Position numbers and translations under genes: made by a program
Part shown: piece after piece, positions 52,369-62,079 of the stretch
Position numbering within the stretch: the stretch's first letter is position 1
Layout of the letters: every line of letters begins with the position of its first letter
The notes under the pieces: generated by a model
What the model saw: the letters and a program-made list of their open reading frames with translations, nothing else
Databases searched by the model: none
What the model was told of the DNA's origin: nothing
From: Streptomyces asiaticus
Lineage (GTDB): Bacteria > Actinomycetota > Actinomycetes > Streptomycetales > Streptomycetaceae
Length of the DNA stretch: 64,000 nt
NCBI RefSeq assembly: GCF_018138715.1
Contig: NZ_JAGSHX010000006.1
Coordinates: 5,518,001-5,582,000, forward strand
Direction: 5' to 3'

Positions 52369-55109
52369 TCGTAAGCGCCCTGCCAGGGGTCGCTCGTATA
52401 GACGTTGGTCAGCCGGGAGCCGCGCCAGAGCACGCTCTTCTGGAACAGGATGGGCAGATACGCGGCGGAGTCGGAGATCCTCCGATTGATCTGCGCGTAG
52501 TCGCTCCCGGCCTTTTCCGGGTCCTGTTCGGCGATCGCCGTGTCGAAGAGGTGGTCGATCGTGGGGTCGTCCAGCAGGGCGGTATTGATATTGCCGGTGT
52601 CCCGCGTGAAACGGCTGTCGGCGAGCGGCTGGAGAAAGCTCTGACCGGTCGGGAAGTCGGGGGCCCACCGGTTGAGGATGATGCCGTAGCCCTTCTCCTG
52701 CACCACTCCGGGCGAGCCGACCCTGTCGAAGTAGTCCGTGATGCCGATGCGCTCGATATGGGTGCTGATACCGACCTGTTTGAGGGATGCGGAGAGCGAC
52801 GCGGCGATATCCAGGTCTCTCCCGCTGTCACGCACCGCCATGGTGATCGTGAACCCCTTCGGCCGTCCGCACGCCTTCAGCTCCTCCTTCGCCTTGTCGG
52901 CGTTCGGCCTGCCGTTGTTCTCCAGTGTTCCGTACGGGTCGTAGGAGGAGTCGGAGCCCGCGATGGTGGGCGGGAGCATATGGGGCGCGATATCGCCGGT
53001 CAGCTGTTCACCGGAAGCGGTCCGCAGGTTCTCCCTGTCCGCCGCGTAGAGGACCGCCTTACGGCAGTGGACGTTGTTCAGGGGTTTGACGGAGCGCGGG
53101 AGGGCCGCGAACAGGAGCACCCCGGTGTACGAGGTGTCCAACCGGGGCTTGAGGTCGGAGCTGTTCCTGGCCTTGGTGAGGGCGGGTCCGGTGAATCCGG
53201 ACGATTCCAGGTCCAGGTCGTACCGGCCGGAGAACAGGGCATTCGCGTTGGCCTGCTCATCACCGTTGATATCCACCGTGATCCGGTCGGGAAGGGCGGT
53301 GCGGATCGGGTCGGACGACCGCTTCCACTCGGTGTTGCGGACCAGTTCCAGTGACGTGCCCGGCTGATAGGAGCGGATTTTGTACGGCCCCGAGGAGAAC
53401 GGCCCGTCCGTGTACTTTCCCTTGGTGTCCTTCTCCTTTTTCACCGGGGATCCGGACGGCATGGCGAGCATGCGCTCGAAGTCGCCATTGGCCTTCGGGA
53501 GGTTGAAGACGATGGTCCTGTCGTCCGGGGTGCCGATGGCCTTCAGCCCGAGCTTGTCCTTGGAGTTGTCCTTGTACGGCCCTTTGTAGGTGAGGTCGGG
53601 ATCGAGCGTCTCCTGGAGGAAGATCGGGCCACCCGGGAGCTCGTCCTGGGCCCAGACCCGCTCGATGCCGTACTTGATGTCATAGGACGTGATCGGGGAG
53701 CCGTCCTCCCAGGTGATCCCCTTGCGCAGGGTGTAGGTGTACGTCTTACCGCCGTCGGTCACCTTGGCCGTCTTCTCCGCGAGGTCGGGGACCAGTTCGG
53801 CACCGTCCTTACCGGGCTTGGGGGCGTAGGTGACCAGTTGGCGGGCGTAGTAGCGGGAGAAGTTCCAGATGTAGCCGTAATAGGTGCGCTGGGGGTCCCA
53901 ATAGTCCGCGTCGTTCCGGCTGATGAACTTCAGCGTTCCGCCCGGTTTCGTCGAGGCGTTGACGACGGCGCCCTTGGCCGCGGCGTTGTACCCGGAGGTG
54001 GGGCCCGGCTTCGGTTTGCCGGACGACTTCGGCTTCGACGGGTGCTGCCCGGAGTCGTCCTTGGAGGAGTCCTTCATCCAGGACATCGCCAGGGGCACGC
54101 CCGCGGCCACCAGGGCCACGACGAGCGCTCCCGCCAGCCCGTAGGTGACGGCGCGGCGGCGGCCCCGAGAGGCGGCGCCGCCGGGGGAGGGGAGCGGGGC
54201 GGGCGACGGCAGGGCCATCGGCGACCAGGTGGGCATCGGCGGCACGGCGGGCAGCGGCGCGGGCGGCGGCGTCGGCTCGTGGCCGTACGGTGTGGGTTCG
54301 TGGCCGTACGGCGGTGGCGGGGGCGGCGGCTCGTGGTCGTACGGCAGGGGCGGCGGGCCGAAGCCGGGCGGTGCCCAGGCGGCGTTGCGCGCCAAGGCGA
54401 GCCCGCCCGCCGTGTTGCGGTCGCGCTTCTGTGGCAGCGGCCGCCCCTTGGCCCGCAGCGCCGCGTACACCTGCGCGTAGACCGTGTCCAGGTCCAGTAG
54501 CTCCGGCCCGCCCGGCACCCCTTCGCGCAGCAGCCGCAGCAACTCACCCGTGAAGGCTGTATGGGTCTCACCGGGCGGGGCGAGCGCGAAGCTGGTGTCG
54601 GGGACGGAGGCCAGCAGATAGGTGCCCTCGATCTCCACCTGGTCGATGACCGCCTCGGCGCTCGCCGCGCTCATGAAGCCGAGCACGCGTCCGCTGAAGC
54701 AGCAGTCGAGCAGCATCACCTGGCGCCCGGCCCGCCCGTCCAGCACGACGTCGCGCAGCGTGCCGTACGGCAGTCCGGTGTAGGAGCGGTGCTGCATGGA
54801 CCCGGTCAGCCCCAGGAAGAGCTCGCCGCGGCGCGGTTCCACGAGGCCGTGTCCCGCGAAGTACACCAGCAGGGTGTCCGTGGCCTCCTCGGCCGCGGTC
54901 CGGACGGCCTCGAGGACCTCGACCGCGGTGCCGGGGTCCTCGATGACCGTGCAGTGCTCGGGCGCCAGCCCCCAGGAGCCCGGGGCGCACAGGGCCGCGG
55001 CCAGCGCGCTCAGGTTGTTGGCCACCGCCGGGATCTGCTCCAGGTGGGCATAGCGGCTGGTGCCGATGAGCACAGCGCGGCTGGCGGCCGGATCGGGCAG
55101 AACGGCCAC
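52341..55109 (-). CDS. caspase–TM–extracellular solute-binding protein fusion
   Basis: A 922-aa fusion. Residues 10-240 are a peptidase C14 caspase domain with catalytic His87 (VYFAGHGLVEP) and Cys137 (LLDCCFSG). A Pro/Tyr/His-rich linker with YGHEPTP repeats (250-310) leads to a membrane segment (~321-341) and then an extracytoplasmic SBP_bac_5 oligopeptide-binding module (GGTLKFISRNDADYWDPQRT at its start; AAYLPILFQKSVLWRGSRL near the end). The order puts the protease inside and the ligand domain outside. GTG 55109 lies 2 nt after the EACC1 gene stop. It reads as a sensor-effector for an extracellular peptide signal coupled to intracellular proteolysis (inference). Confidence 0.9.
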   Translation of the reverse strand: MAVLPDPAASRAVLIGTSRYAHLEQIPAVANNLSALAAALCAPGSWGLAPEHCTVIEDPGTAVEVLEAVRTAAEEATDTLLVYFAGHGLVEPRRGELFLGLTGSMQHRSYTGLPYGTLRDVVLDGRAGRQVMLLDCCFSGRVLGFMSAASAEAVIDQVEIEGTYLLASVPDTSFALAPPGETHTAFTGELLRLLREGVPGGPELLDLDTVYAQVYAALRAKGRPLPQKRDRNTAGGLALARNAAWAPPGFGPPPLPYDHEPPPPPPPYGHEPTPYGHEPTPPPAPLPAVPPMPTWSPMALPSPAPLPSPGGAASRGRRRAVTYGLAGALVVALVAAGVPLAMSWMKDSSKDDSGQHPSKPKSSGKPKPGPTSGYNAAAKGAVVNASTKPGGTLKFISRNDADYWDPQRTYYGYIWNFSRYYARQLVTYAPKPGKDGAELVPDLAEKTAKVTDGGKTYTYTLRKGITWEDGSPITSYDIKYGIERVWAQDELPGGPIFLQETLDPDLTYKGPYKDNSKDKLGLKAIGTPDDRTIVFNLPKANGDFERMLAMPSGSPVKKEKDTKGKYTDGPFSSGPYKIRSYQPGTSLELVRNTEWKRSSDPIRTALPDRITVDINGDEQANANALFSGRYDLDLESSGFTGPALTKARNSSDLKPRLDTSYTGVLLFAALPRSVKPLNNVHCRKAVLYAADRENLRTASGEQLTGDIAPHMLPPTIAGSDSSYDPYGTLENNGRPNADKAKEELKACGRPKGFTITMAVRDSGRDLDIAASLSASLKQVGISTHIERIGITDYFDRVGSPGVVQEKGYGIILNRWAPDFPTGQSFLQPLADSRFTRDTGNINTALLDDPTIDHLFDTAIAEQDPEKAGSDYAQINRRISDSAAYLPILFQKSVLWRGSRLTNVYTSDPWQGAYDYVSLGVSK

Positions 55110-55111
55110 GG

Positions 55112-55507
55112 CTATCGCCCTTCCCCGCCGCCCTGACGGTGCGGTTCCGGTTCCCGTTCCGGCTCGGGGGCGGCCGGGCGCTCCAGCGCGTCGATCAGCC
55201 GCGCCAGCTCCTCGTCGCCGCCGTCGATGTCGACCGTAAGGTCACCACGGCGCACGGTGATCCGTGGGCCGTGCGGCCGCGTCTGCCGCCAGGTGGACAG
55301 CGCCAGCGCGAAGGAGGCCGCGCTCCAGGCGTTGTCGGTGATGAGCTGTAGCACATCGGTGAACACGCCCATCTGGCCCGGCGACGGCTCGGCCCGGACC
55401 AGCTCCACCTGGGCGCCGTGGCGCGTGTCCGGATCCCGTCTCAGCCAGTCGTGGAGCGAACGGAGCTCCGCCTCCCCACCGGTCACCGCTACGTCGATCC
55501 GCACCAA
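55112..55507 (-). CDS. EACC1 (effector-associated constant component 1)
   Basis: A 131-aa protein. ELRSLHDWLRRDPDTRHGAQ, then SPGQMGVFTDVLQLITDNAW, AASFALALSTWRQTR and ITVRRGDLTVDIDGGDEELA match the EACC1 family of actinobacterial conflict systems, where it is the invariant partner of caspase or other effector genes. It precedes the caspase fusion with a 2-nt gap. No enzymatic motif. Confidence 0.88.
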   Translation of the reverse strand: MVRIDVAVTGGEAELRSLHDWLRRDPDTRHGAQVELVRAEPSPGQMGVFTDVLQLITDNAWSAASFALALSTWRQTRPHGPRITVRRGDLTVDIDGGDEELARLIDALERPAAPEPEREPEPHRQGGGEGR

Positions 55508-55633
55508 GTCCCCCTTGTGACGACGGTCTCCTGATTCTGGCCTACCCAGGCCCGCTCGCGCAGGACCACCAAGAGCAGGGGCAACGGAGTACGGGCACGC
55601 GCGACGGAGTACGCGGCCAACCCGCGTGCGGCA

Positions 55634-56512
55634 TCAACCCGTGTGCAGCATCAGCCCGATGCCCGCCACCATCAGCCCCGCCGCCGCGATCCTCGGACCG
55701 CCGAACCGCTCCTTGAAGAACAGCGCCCCGATCGCCGCGCCCACGATGATCGACGATTCGCGCAGCGCCGCGATCGGGGCGAGCTCGGCCCGGGTCTGGG
55801 CCCACAGCACCAGCCCGTAGGCGGCGACCGACAGCAGCCCGCCGAGCAGTCCGCGCGCCGCGACCGGCCGCAGCTGCCGAAGGAGCGCACCGCGCCGGAT
55901 CGCCAGGGCGCAGACGGGGATGGCGAAGCCCTCCAGGATCATCAGCCAGGCGATGTAGGCGGGCGGGCTGCCGGAGGCGCGCACCCCCAGACCGTCCACG
56001 ACGGTGTACGCGGCGATGGACAGACCGGTGGCGATGGCGGCCGTAAGGGCGAGCCACTGCGGCGCGCCCCCGCCGTTCCCCTCGCGTTCGGCGTGCCGCG
56101 CCCCCCTGATGCCCCACAGCGCCACGCCCACCAGCCCCGCCGAGGCCACTGCGATGCCCGCCGCCTGCCAGCGGTCCGGCCGCTCGCCGACGAAGACCGC
56201 GGCGGCCACGGTCACCACCAGCGGGGCGGTGCCGCGCGCGATGGGGTACATCTGGCCGAAGTCGCCCAGGTGGAACGAGCGCATGAGCAGCAGCTGATAG
56301 ACCACGTGGATGGCCGCGGAGGCCAGCAGATACGGCCAGGCGTCCGCCGCGGGCAGCGGGGTGAACGGCAGCAGCGCCAGCCCGCACAGCGCCCCGCCGC
56401 CACCCACCAGGGTGAAGGCGAGCAGCTGGTCCCTGATGCCGTGCGCGATCGCGTTCCAACTGGCGTGGGTGACGGCCGCTATGAGTACCGCGGCCGCGAC
56501 CAGCGGGGTCAC
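55634..56512 (-). CDS. EamA family (DMT) transporter
   Basis: A 292-aa ten-helix drug/metabolite transporter with two EamA repeats (THASWNAIAHGI start; GAAIGALFFKERFGGPRIAA end). GTG 56512 overlaps the deacylase stop by 4 nt. Substrate unknown. Confidence 0.85.
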   Translation of the reverse strand: MTPLVAAAVLIAAVTHASWNAIAHGIRDQLLAFTLVGGGGALCGLALLPFTPLPAADAWPYLLASAAIHVVYQLLLMRSFHLGDFGQMYPIARGTAPLVVTVAAAVFVGERPDRWQAAGIAVASAGLVGVALWGIRGARHAEREGNGGGAPQWLALTAAIATGLSIAAYTVVDGLGVRASGSPPAYIAWLMILEGFAIPVCALAIRRGALLRQLRPVAARGLLGGLLSVAAYGLVLWAQTRAELAPIAALRESSIIVGAAIGALFFKERFGGPRIAAAGLMVAGIGLMLHTG

Positions 56513-57003
56513 GCGGACCGCTCGCGCACATCCACCAGGGTGCCCTCGGCATGCGCGATCAGGGACTTGGGGCCGAGCGGGAAGACGGTGTGCGGATTGC
56601 CCGCCGCGGCCCATACGGTCTCGTGGTCCAGCAGCCGGCGGTCGGCGAGGACGCGGGTACGGGTGCGGTGGCCGAAGGGCGGCACCCCGCCGATGGCGTA
56701 GCCGGTGGTCTCCCGCACCAGCGCCGCGTCCGCCCGGCGGACGCTCCCGGCGCCCAGTTCATGCCGTACGAGCTCGACGTCGACCCGTGACGCCCCGTCC
56801 ATCAGCACCACCACCGGCTGTCCGTCCGCCTCGAAGACCAGCGACTTGACGATCTGGCTCAGCTCACAGCCGATCGCCGCGGCGGCCTCGGCGGCGGTAC
56901 GGGTGGCGTCGGGGAACCGGCGCACCTCGACGTCCAGGCCGAGCTCGCGCAGGGCGGCGGCGAAGCGGGGGTGGGCGGCGGTGTCAGGGGTGGAGTCGAC
57001 CAT
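56509..57003 (-). CDS. YbaK/EbsC-type aminoacyl-tRNA deacylase
   Basis: A 164-aa protein of the YbaK/ProX family that removes mis-charged amino acids from tRNA. QIVKSLVFEADGQPVVVLMD contains the key Lys, GYAIGGVPPFGH the Gly-rich loop and GNPHTVFPLGPKSLIAHAEG the end. ATG 57003. Confidence 0.88.
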   Translation of the reverse strand: MVDSTPDTAAHPRFAAALRELGLDVEVRRFPDATRTAAEAAAAIGCELSQIVKSLVFEADGQPVVVLMDGASRVDVELVRHELGAGSVRRADAALVRETTGYAIGGVPPFGHRTRTRVLADRRLLDHETVWAAAGNPHTVFPLGPKSLIAHAEGTLVDVRERSA

Positions 57004-57080
57004 GGGCCGACGCTATCGACGCCCCCGCGCCCGCCGCCACGACATTTCCCGTCGGTGGCATCACGACTTTTCCCGTCGGC

Positions 57081-57152
57081 GGCGTCCGGGCCCCGCTGAC
57101 GGTTGCCGTCCGGGCCCCGCCGACCGGCGGCGTCCGTGCCCCGCCGACCGGC
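57081..57152. repeat. three imperfect GGCGTCCGGGCCCCGC repeats
   Basis: Three ~24-bp units in the gap between the PBP terminator and the deacylase promoter. Noncoding. Confidence 0.6.
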
Positions 57153-57162
57153 CGAACACGAA

Positions 57163-57199
57163 GGAGCCGGGCGGGCGCTCGACGCGCCCGCCCGGCTCC
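57163..57199 (-). terminator. terminator of the penicillin-binding protein gene
   Basis: A 15-bp perfect stem (57163-57177 with 57185-57199) 21 nt after the stop. Confidence 0.85.
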
Positions 57200-57219
57200 T
57201 GGGGCGTATCCGCGAAGGC

Positions 57220-58860
57220 TCAGCCCGCGCGCAGCAGCGCGGCCACGATCGGGCCCGCCGTGTCGCCGCCGTGGCCGCCCTCGGGGACCACACCGGCGGC
57301 CGCGACGTCGTCGCGGTACGCGCTGAACCAGCCGTTCGGCTTCTCCTGGTTGTCCACCTCGGCGGAGCCGGTCTTGGCGCCGAAGTCACCGCTCATCCCG
57401 GCCATCGCCTCGGCGGCGGTGCCCGAGGTGGCCGTGAGCTTCATGAGCTTCTTCAGCTGGTCGTGGGTGCTGGACTTCATCGCCCTGCTCGCCTTGGCCA
57501 GCGTCCGGTCGTCCAGCGACGGCGAGACCAGGTACGGCTGGCGGAAGGTGCCGGTGGAGGCGGTGGCCGCGACCGACGCCATGTTGAGCGGGTTCATCCG
57601 CACGCCGCCCTGGCCGATCAGCGAGGCGGCCTTGGAGGCCCCGGACTGCACCGGCACCGCGCCGTCGAAGGTGGGCACGCCGGTCTGCCAGTTGAGCCCG
57701 ATGCCGAAGACGTCCCGGGCCTCCTTGCTCAGGTCGTCGTCCTTCAGCTTCCCCGCCTGGCTGATGAAGGCCGTGTTGCAGGAGCGGGCGAAGCTCTGCT
57801 CGAACGTGCCGTTCTTGATCTCGAACTTCTTGTCGTTCTGGAACTTCCAGCCGCCGTAACTGAAGTACTTCGGGCACGGATGCGGCTTGCCGTACGCCGC
57901 CAGACCCTTGTCCATCAGCGTCGTCGAGGTGATGATCTTCATCGTCGAGCCGGGTGCGTACGAACCCTGGAAGGCGGTGTTGAAGCCGCTCGCGGGGGAG
58001 TTGGCCAGCGCGAGGATCTCACCGGTGCTGGGCTTGACCGCGACCACCGACGCCTTGGTGCGCTTGCTCACCTGCTGCTCGGCGGTGCGCTGGAGCGATG
58101 CGTCGATCGTGGTGCGGAGCGTGCCCGGGGTGCCCTTGGAGAGCACCTTGAGGGTCTTGTCGGGGGTCTTGGAGCCCTTGGCGCGCTGGATCCAGGTCTC
58201 CACGCCCGCCTCGCCGCCCGCCTTCTTGCCGTACCGCTCGCGCAGCGCGGCCAGGACGGTCTTGAGGGTCGGGTGTTCGGAGGCGGTCAGCTCCTTGCCG
58301 TCGCGGTCCACCGCCTTGATCGGCGGCGCCTCGGACGCGCCGGTCTTGAGCGTGTCGCCCTCGGCGAGGTCGGGGTGCACCACGGAGGGCTTCCAGGCGA
58401 CGACCGGCTTGCCGGTCTTGGTGTCGCGGGTCACGGTCAGCGAGGATTCATACGCCCAGGGGACGCTCTCACCGCCGGAGGAGAGCTGGGCGCTGACGGA
58501 GAACGGCACCTTGGCGCCGCTTGCCTGCCCCGCGTCCAGCGTCACCTTGGCCACCTTGGCCTTCGTGCGGTAGCCGCTCAGCGCGGTGGTGGCCGCGCCG
58601 CTGTCGTCCGTAAGGGCGGCGGCCTTCGCCGTCTCGCCCGCCGACCAGGCCGCCAGGAACGCGTGGGCGGTGGTCTTGACCTCGGCCGCGCTGGGCGGGC
58701 CGGTCTTCACCTTCTTCAGGGACGGCTTGTCGTCACCCGAGCCGGCGCTCGCACCGTCCTTCGGGCCGGCTGAATCGTCCTGGCCGCTGCCGCAACCGGC
58801 CACACCGACCATGGCGGCGAACACCGCACCGACGATCGCGGCTCTCGCGCCACTCCGCAT
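57220..58860 (-). CDS. penicillin-binding protein with MecA-N domain (lipoprotein)
   Basis: A 546-aa class B-like transpeptidase that cross-links peptidoglycan. Lipobox VGVAGC suggests lipid anchoring. NTF2-like MecA_N domain (AAEVKTTAHAFLAAWSAGET) then the dimerisation region and the transpeptidase domain with PGSTMK, ARSCNTAF (S-C-N) and GAKTGSAE. ATG 58860. Confidence 0.93.
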   Translation of the reverse strand: MRSGARAAIVGAVFAAMVGVAGCGSGQDDSAGPKDGASAGSGDDKPSLKKVKTGPPSAAEVKTTAHAFLAAWSAGETAKAAALTDDSGAATTALSGYRTKAKVAKVTLDAGQASGAKVPFSVSAQLSSGGESVPWAYESSLTVTRDTKTGKPVVAWKPSVVHPDLAEGDTLKTGASEAPPIKAVDRDGKELTASEHPTLKTVLAALRERYGKKAGGEAGVETWIQRAKGSKTPDKTLKVLSKGTPGTLRTTIDASLQRTAEQQVSKRTKASVVAVKPSTGEILALANSPASGFNTAFQGSYAPGSTMKIITSTTLMDKGLAAYGKPHPCPKYFSYGGWKFQNDKKFEIKNGTFEQSFARSCNTAFISQAGKLKDDDLSKEARDVFGIGLNWQTGVPTFDGAVPVQSGASKAASLIGQGGVRMNPLNMASVAATASTGTFRQPYLVSPSLDDRTLAKASRAMKSSTHDQLKKLMKLTATSGTAAEAMAGMSGDFGAKTGSAEVDNQEKPNGWFSAYRDDVAAAGVVPEGGHGGDTAGPIVAALLRAG

Positions 58861-58945
58861 TTCAGAACCCCCACACTGTGTTCTCGGTTCCCCCCATCAG
58901 TCGATGGGGGTCGCGGTGCCCGGCACTCTACCGGCACCACGTGAA

Positions 58946-58979
58946 GCCCCCGCGCCCTCACCGTAGGGGGCGCGGGGGC
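58946..58979 (-). terminator. terminator of the pmt gene
   Basis: GCCCCCGCGCCC pairs with GGGCGCGGGGGC around a 10-nt loop, downstream of pmt. Confidence 0.8.
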
Positions 58980-59020
58980 CGTGGCCGGATCCATGCGGTG
59001 GGCCAGGGGCCGAGCCGGGG

Positions 59021-60802
59021 TCAGATCCACGTGTCGAGCCACATCCGGGCGCGCCAGGCGTCCATGGGGATCGTCTGGCCCGTGTACAGCGGGAAGAAGT
59101 AGATGAAGTTCCAGATGATCAGCAGGACGAGCGCGCCCGAGCCGACCGCGCCGATCACCCGGCGGGTCTCGCTCGCGCCCGGTGGCCCCAGCAGCGCGCC
59201 GATCATCATCGCCACCCCGAGGCACAGGAAGGGCACGAAGACGACGGCGTAGAAGGAGAAGATTGTCCGGTCCTGGTAGAGGAACCACGGCAGATAGCCC
59301 GCGGCGATCCCGCACAGGATCGCGCCCGCCCGCCAGTCGCGCCGCAGCGCCCAGCGGAAGAGCAGGTACAGCAGTGCGAAACAGGCCGTCCACCACAGCA
59401 GCGGGGTGCCGATGGCCAGCACCTCGCGGGCGCACTTCTCGGCGGCGTCCTTGGGACAGCCCTCCTGGCCGGCCCGCGGGGACTCGTAGAAGTACGAGAC
59501 CGGGCGGGACTGGACCAGCCAGCTCCATGGATTGGACTGGTAGACATGCGGCGAGTCGAGGTTGACGTGGAACTTGTAGACCTCGGACTCGTAGTGCCAC
59601 AGGCTGCGCAGCGGGTTGAGCAGCCAGTCGAAGGCGCCGCCGGTGCCATGGCCGCCGCCGCCGTCGGACGTGGCGGACTCGGACCAGTGGCGGAAGTAGC
59701 CGCTGTGCCGCCAGCCGCGCCCCTGGTCGTAGCTGCCGCTCGCGGTGAACCAGCCCGACCAGGAGGCGATGTACGTGAGGATCGCCACAGGCACCAGCGA
59801 GACGAACGCCCAGCCCAGATCGCGCCGCAGCACCGCCCGGTAGGGGCGGAGGGCGCCCGCGGTGCGGCGGCTGCCGACGTCCCACAGGACGGTCATCAGG
59901 CCGAAGGCCGCCAGTACGTACAGCCCGTTCCACTTGGTGCCGATGGCCAGGCCCAGCAGCACCCCGGCCGCGATCCGCCACGGCCGCGCGCCCAGCTTCA
60001 GGCCCCGGGCGACGGCCGGGTCCGGCCGCGCCCCGCCGTTCTCTCCGGCCGGCAGCGCCGCCGCCAGCCTGGCGCGCGCCAGGTCCCGGTCGACGAGCAG
60101 ACAGCCGAAGGCGGCCAGCACGAAGAACATCACGACCAGGTCGAGCAGCGCCGTGCGGCTCATCACGAAGTGCAGCCCGTCCACGGCCATCAGCGCGCCC
60201 GCGAGACAGCCGAGGAACGTCGACCGGAACAGCCGCCGCCCGATCCGGCACAGCATCAGCACCGAGAGGGTGCCGAGCACCGCGACCATGAACCGCCAGC
60301 CGAACGGGTGCAGCCCGAAGAACTGCTCGCCGAGCCCGATGACCCACTTGCCCACCGGCGGGTGCACCACATACGAGGCCGCGTCACTGAGCGGGATGTG
60401 CTGCGGGACGTCGAGAATCCGGTCGTTGGCGGATTTCGGCCAGGTGCCCTCGTAGCCGTACTCCCAGATCGACCAGGCGTCCTTGGCGTAGTACGTCTCG
60501 TCGAATATGACGTTGTCCGGGCTGCCCAGATGCCAGAAGCGGGTCAGCCCGGCGCACAGCGCGACGAGCAGCGGACCGCCCCAGCCGCTCCAGCGGGCGA
60601 TTCTGGCCGCCGCCGAGGGGGTCGCGCCGAGGATCTCCCAGAGCCGGGTGCCCGGCTCCGCGTACGGCGGGACCAGCCGCTCCCGTACGCCGGGCCTGGT
60701 CTGGCCCGCGTATCCGAAACGGCGCAGCCGGCGTTGCCAGGCCGGCGGCTGCTGGCCGGTGGCTTTGCCCGGCTGGGCGTGGGTCGCGGTGTCACTGCTC
60801 AC
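59021..60802 (-). CDS. pmt: dolichyl-phosphate-mannose–protein mannosyltransferase (GT39)
   Basis: A 593-aa polytopic enzyme that transfers mannose from polyprenyl phosphate mannose to Ser/Thr of exported proteins. The Asp-Glu pair of NVIFDETYYAKDAW is the catalytic site in the first outer loop; ~11-12 membrane segments; VVHPPVGKWVIGLGEQFFG is conserved. GTG 60802; divergent from rsmI across 215 bp. Confidence 0.93.
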   Translation of the reverse strand: MSSDTATHAQPGKATGQQPPAWQRRLRRFGYAGQTRPGVRERLVPPYAEPGTRLWEILGATPSAAARIARWSGWGGPLLVALCAGLTRFWHLGSPDNVIFDETYYAKDAWSIWEYGYEGTWPKSANDRILDVPQHIPLSDAASYVVHPPVGKWVIGLGEQFFGLHPFGWRFMVAVLGTLSVLMLCRIGRRLFRSTFLGCLAGALMAVDGLHFVMSRTALLDLVVMFFVLAAFGCLLVDRDLARARLAAALPAGENGGARPDPAVARGLKLGARPWRIAAGVLLGLAIGTKWNGLYVLAAFGLMTVLWDVGSRRTAGALRPYRAVLRRDLGWAFVSLVPVAILTYIASWSGWFTASGSYDQGRGWRHSGYFRHWSESATSDGGGGHGTGGAFDWLLNPLRSLWHYESEVYKFHVNLDSPHVYQSNPWSWLVQSRPVSYFYESPRAGQEGCPKDAAEKCAREVLAIGTPLLWWTACFALLYLLFRWALRRDWRAGAILCGIAAGYLPWFLYQDRTIFSFYAVVFVPFLCLGVAMMIGALLGPPGASETRRVIGAVGSGALVLLIIWNFIYFFPLYTGQTIPMDAWRARMWLDTWI

Positions 60803-60917
60803 CGGCCCATCGTAGGGAAGCGGTCTGTGAGTGTGGCGGGGAAAGGCGGCGAACGGGGATTCGTGCCCGGGGCGGCGGCCTGGGGGCCGAGCCCGCGGCC
60901 GCCTCGGAGCCGAGCCC

Positions 60918-60981
60918 GTGGCCGGTCTCCGTCGGCCCCGCGGCCGGTCGTGGCCGGTCTCCGTCGGCCCCGCAGCCGGTC
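60918..60981. repeat. 32-bp tandem duplication upstream of rsmI
   Basis: Two adjacent copies differing by one base, in the divergent pmt/rsmI gap. Confidence 0.85.
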
Positions 60982-61017
60982 GCCGGGCCTTCCGCCCCCG
61001 GCTGCGAGGATGGGGGC

Positions 61018-61893
61018 GTGACTGGAACGCTCGTACTGGCAGGGACCCCCATCGGCGACACGGCGGACGCGCCCCCGAGGCTGGCCGCCGAGCTCATGGC
61101 CGCCGATGTGATCGCCGCCGAGGACACCCGGCGGCTGCGCCGCCTCACCCAGGCGCTGGACGTGCGCCCGGCCGGCCGGGTGGTGTCCTACTTCGAGGGC
61201 AACGAGTCGGCCCGCACGCCCGAGCTGGTCGAGTCGCTGGCCGGCGGCGCCCGGGTGCTGCTGGTCACCGACGCGGGCATGCCGTCGGTCTCCGACCCCG
61301 GCTACCGGCTGGTGGCCGCCGCCGTGGAGCGCGGGATCGCCGTCACCGCCGTGCCCGGCCCGTCCGCGGTGCTCACCGCCCTGGCCGTGTCCGGGCTGCC
61401 GGTGGACCGCTTCTGCTTCGAGGGGTTCCCGCCGCGCAAGGCGGGGGAGCGGCTGACGCGGCTGCGCGAGGTCGCCGACGAGCGCCGCACCCTGGTCTGG
61501 TTCGAGGCCCCGCACCGGCTGGACGACACGCTGGCGGCCATGGCCGAGGTGTTCGGCCCGGACCGCCGCGCCGCGGTGTGCCGGGAGCTGACCAAGACCT
61601 ACGAGGAGGTGCGGCGCGGCCCGCTGGCCGAGCTGGCCGCCTGGGCGGCGGAGGGCGTACGCGGCGAGATCACCATCGTGGTCGAGGGCGCCCCCGCGCC
61701 CGGCCCCGACGAGGCGGGCCCCGCCGAGCTGGCCCGCCGGGTCGCGGTGCGCGAGGAGGCCGGTGAGCGCCGTAAGGAGGCCATCGCGGCGGTGGCGCAG
61801 GAGGCCGGGGTGCCCAAACGGCAGGTGTTCGACGCGGTCGTGGCGGCGAAGAACGCCGCGGGAAGCACCCCACGCGAAGGTAAAGCCCTGTAG
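61018..61893 (+). CDS. rsmI: 16S rRNA (cytidine-1402-2'-O)-methyltransferase RsmI
   Basis: A 291-aa SAM-dependent tetrapyrrole-methylase-fold enzyme that modifies C1402 in the ribosomal P-site region. LVLAGTPIGDTADAPPRLA start, AEDTRRLRRL, VTDAGMPSVSDPGYRLV and VPGPSAVLTALAVSGLP are diagnostic. GTG 61018 is the first codon after a GAGGAT -10-like box, so the mRNA may be leaderless. Confidence 0.93.
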   Translation: MTGTLVLAGTPIGDTADAPPRLAAELMAADVIAAEDTRRLRRLTQALDVRPAGRVVSYFEGNESARTPELVESLAGGARVLLVTDAGMPSVSDPGYRLVAAAVERGIAVTAVPGPSAVLTALAVSGLPVDRFCFEGFPPRKAGERLTRLREVADERRTLVWFEAPHRLDDTLAAMAEVFGPDRRAAVCRELTKTYEEVRRGPLAELAAWAAEGVRGEITIVVEGAPAPGPDEAGPAELARRVAVREEAGERRKEAIAAVAQEAGVPKRQVFDAVVAAKNAAGSTPREGKAL

Positions 61894-62079
61894 CGAAATG
61901 CAAAGCTCAGGTTAGTAGCCGGGCAGTTGCACGCCAGTTTCTCCATCGCCGTTGCCAAATCTCGCTCAAAGAGAGGGAAGAGCCCGTGCGGTGGCGCCGG
62001 GAAAGGCGTCCACTAGTGGTGGAAGACCTGGGGCGATCCCATCCCGGAAGACTTGTCCTGTGTGACAAGAGGAGCTGCC

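Noticed and set aside
51459..53354. 631-aa forward frame spanning the SDR and caspase genes
   Set aside because: Arg/Gly-rich shadow crossing two real genes on opposite strands.
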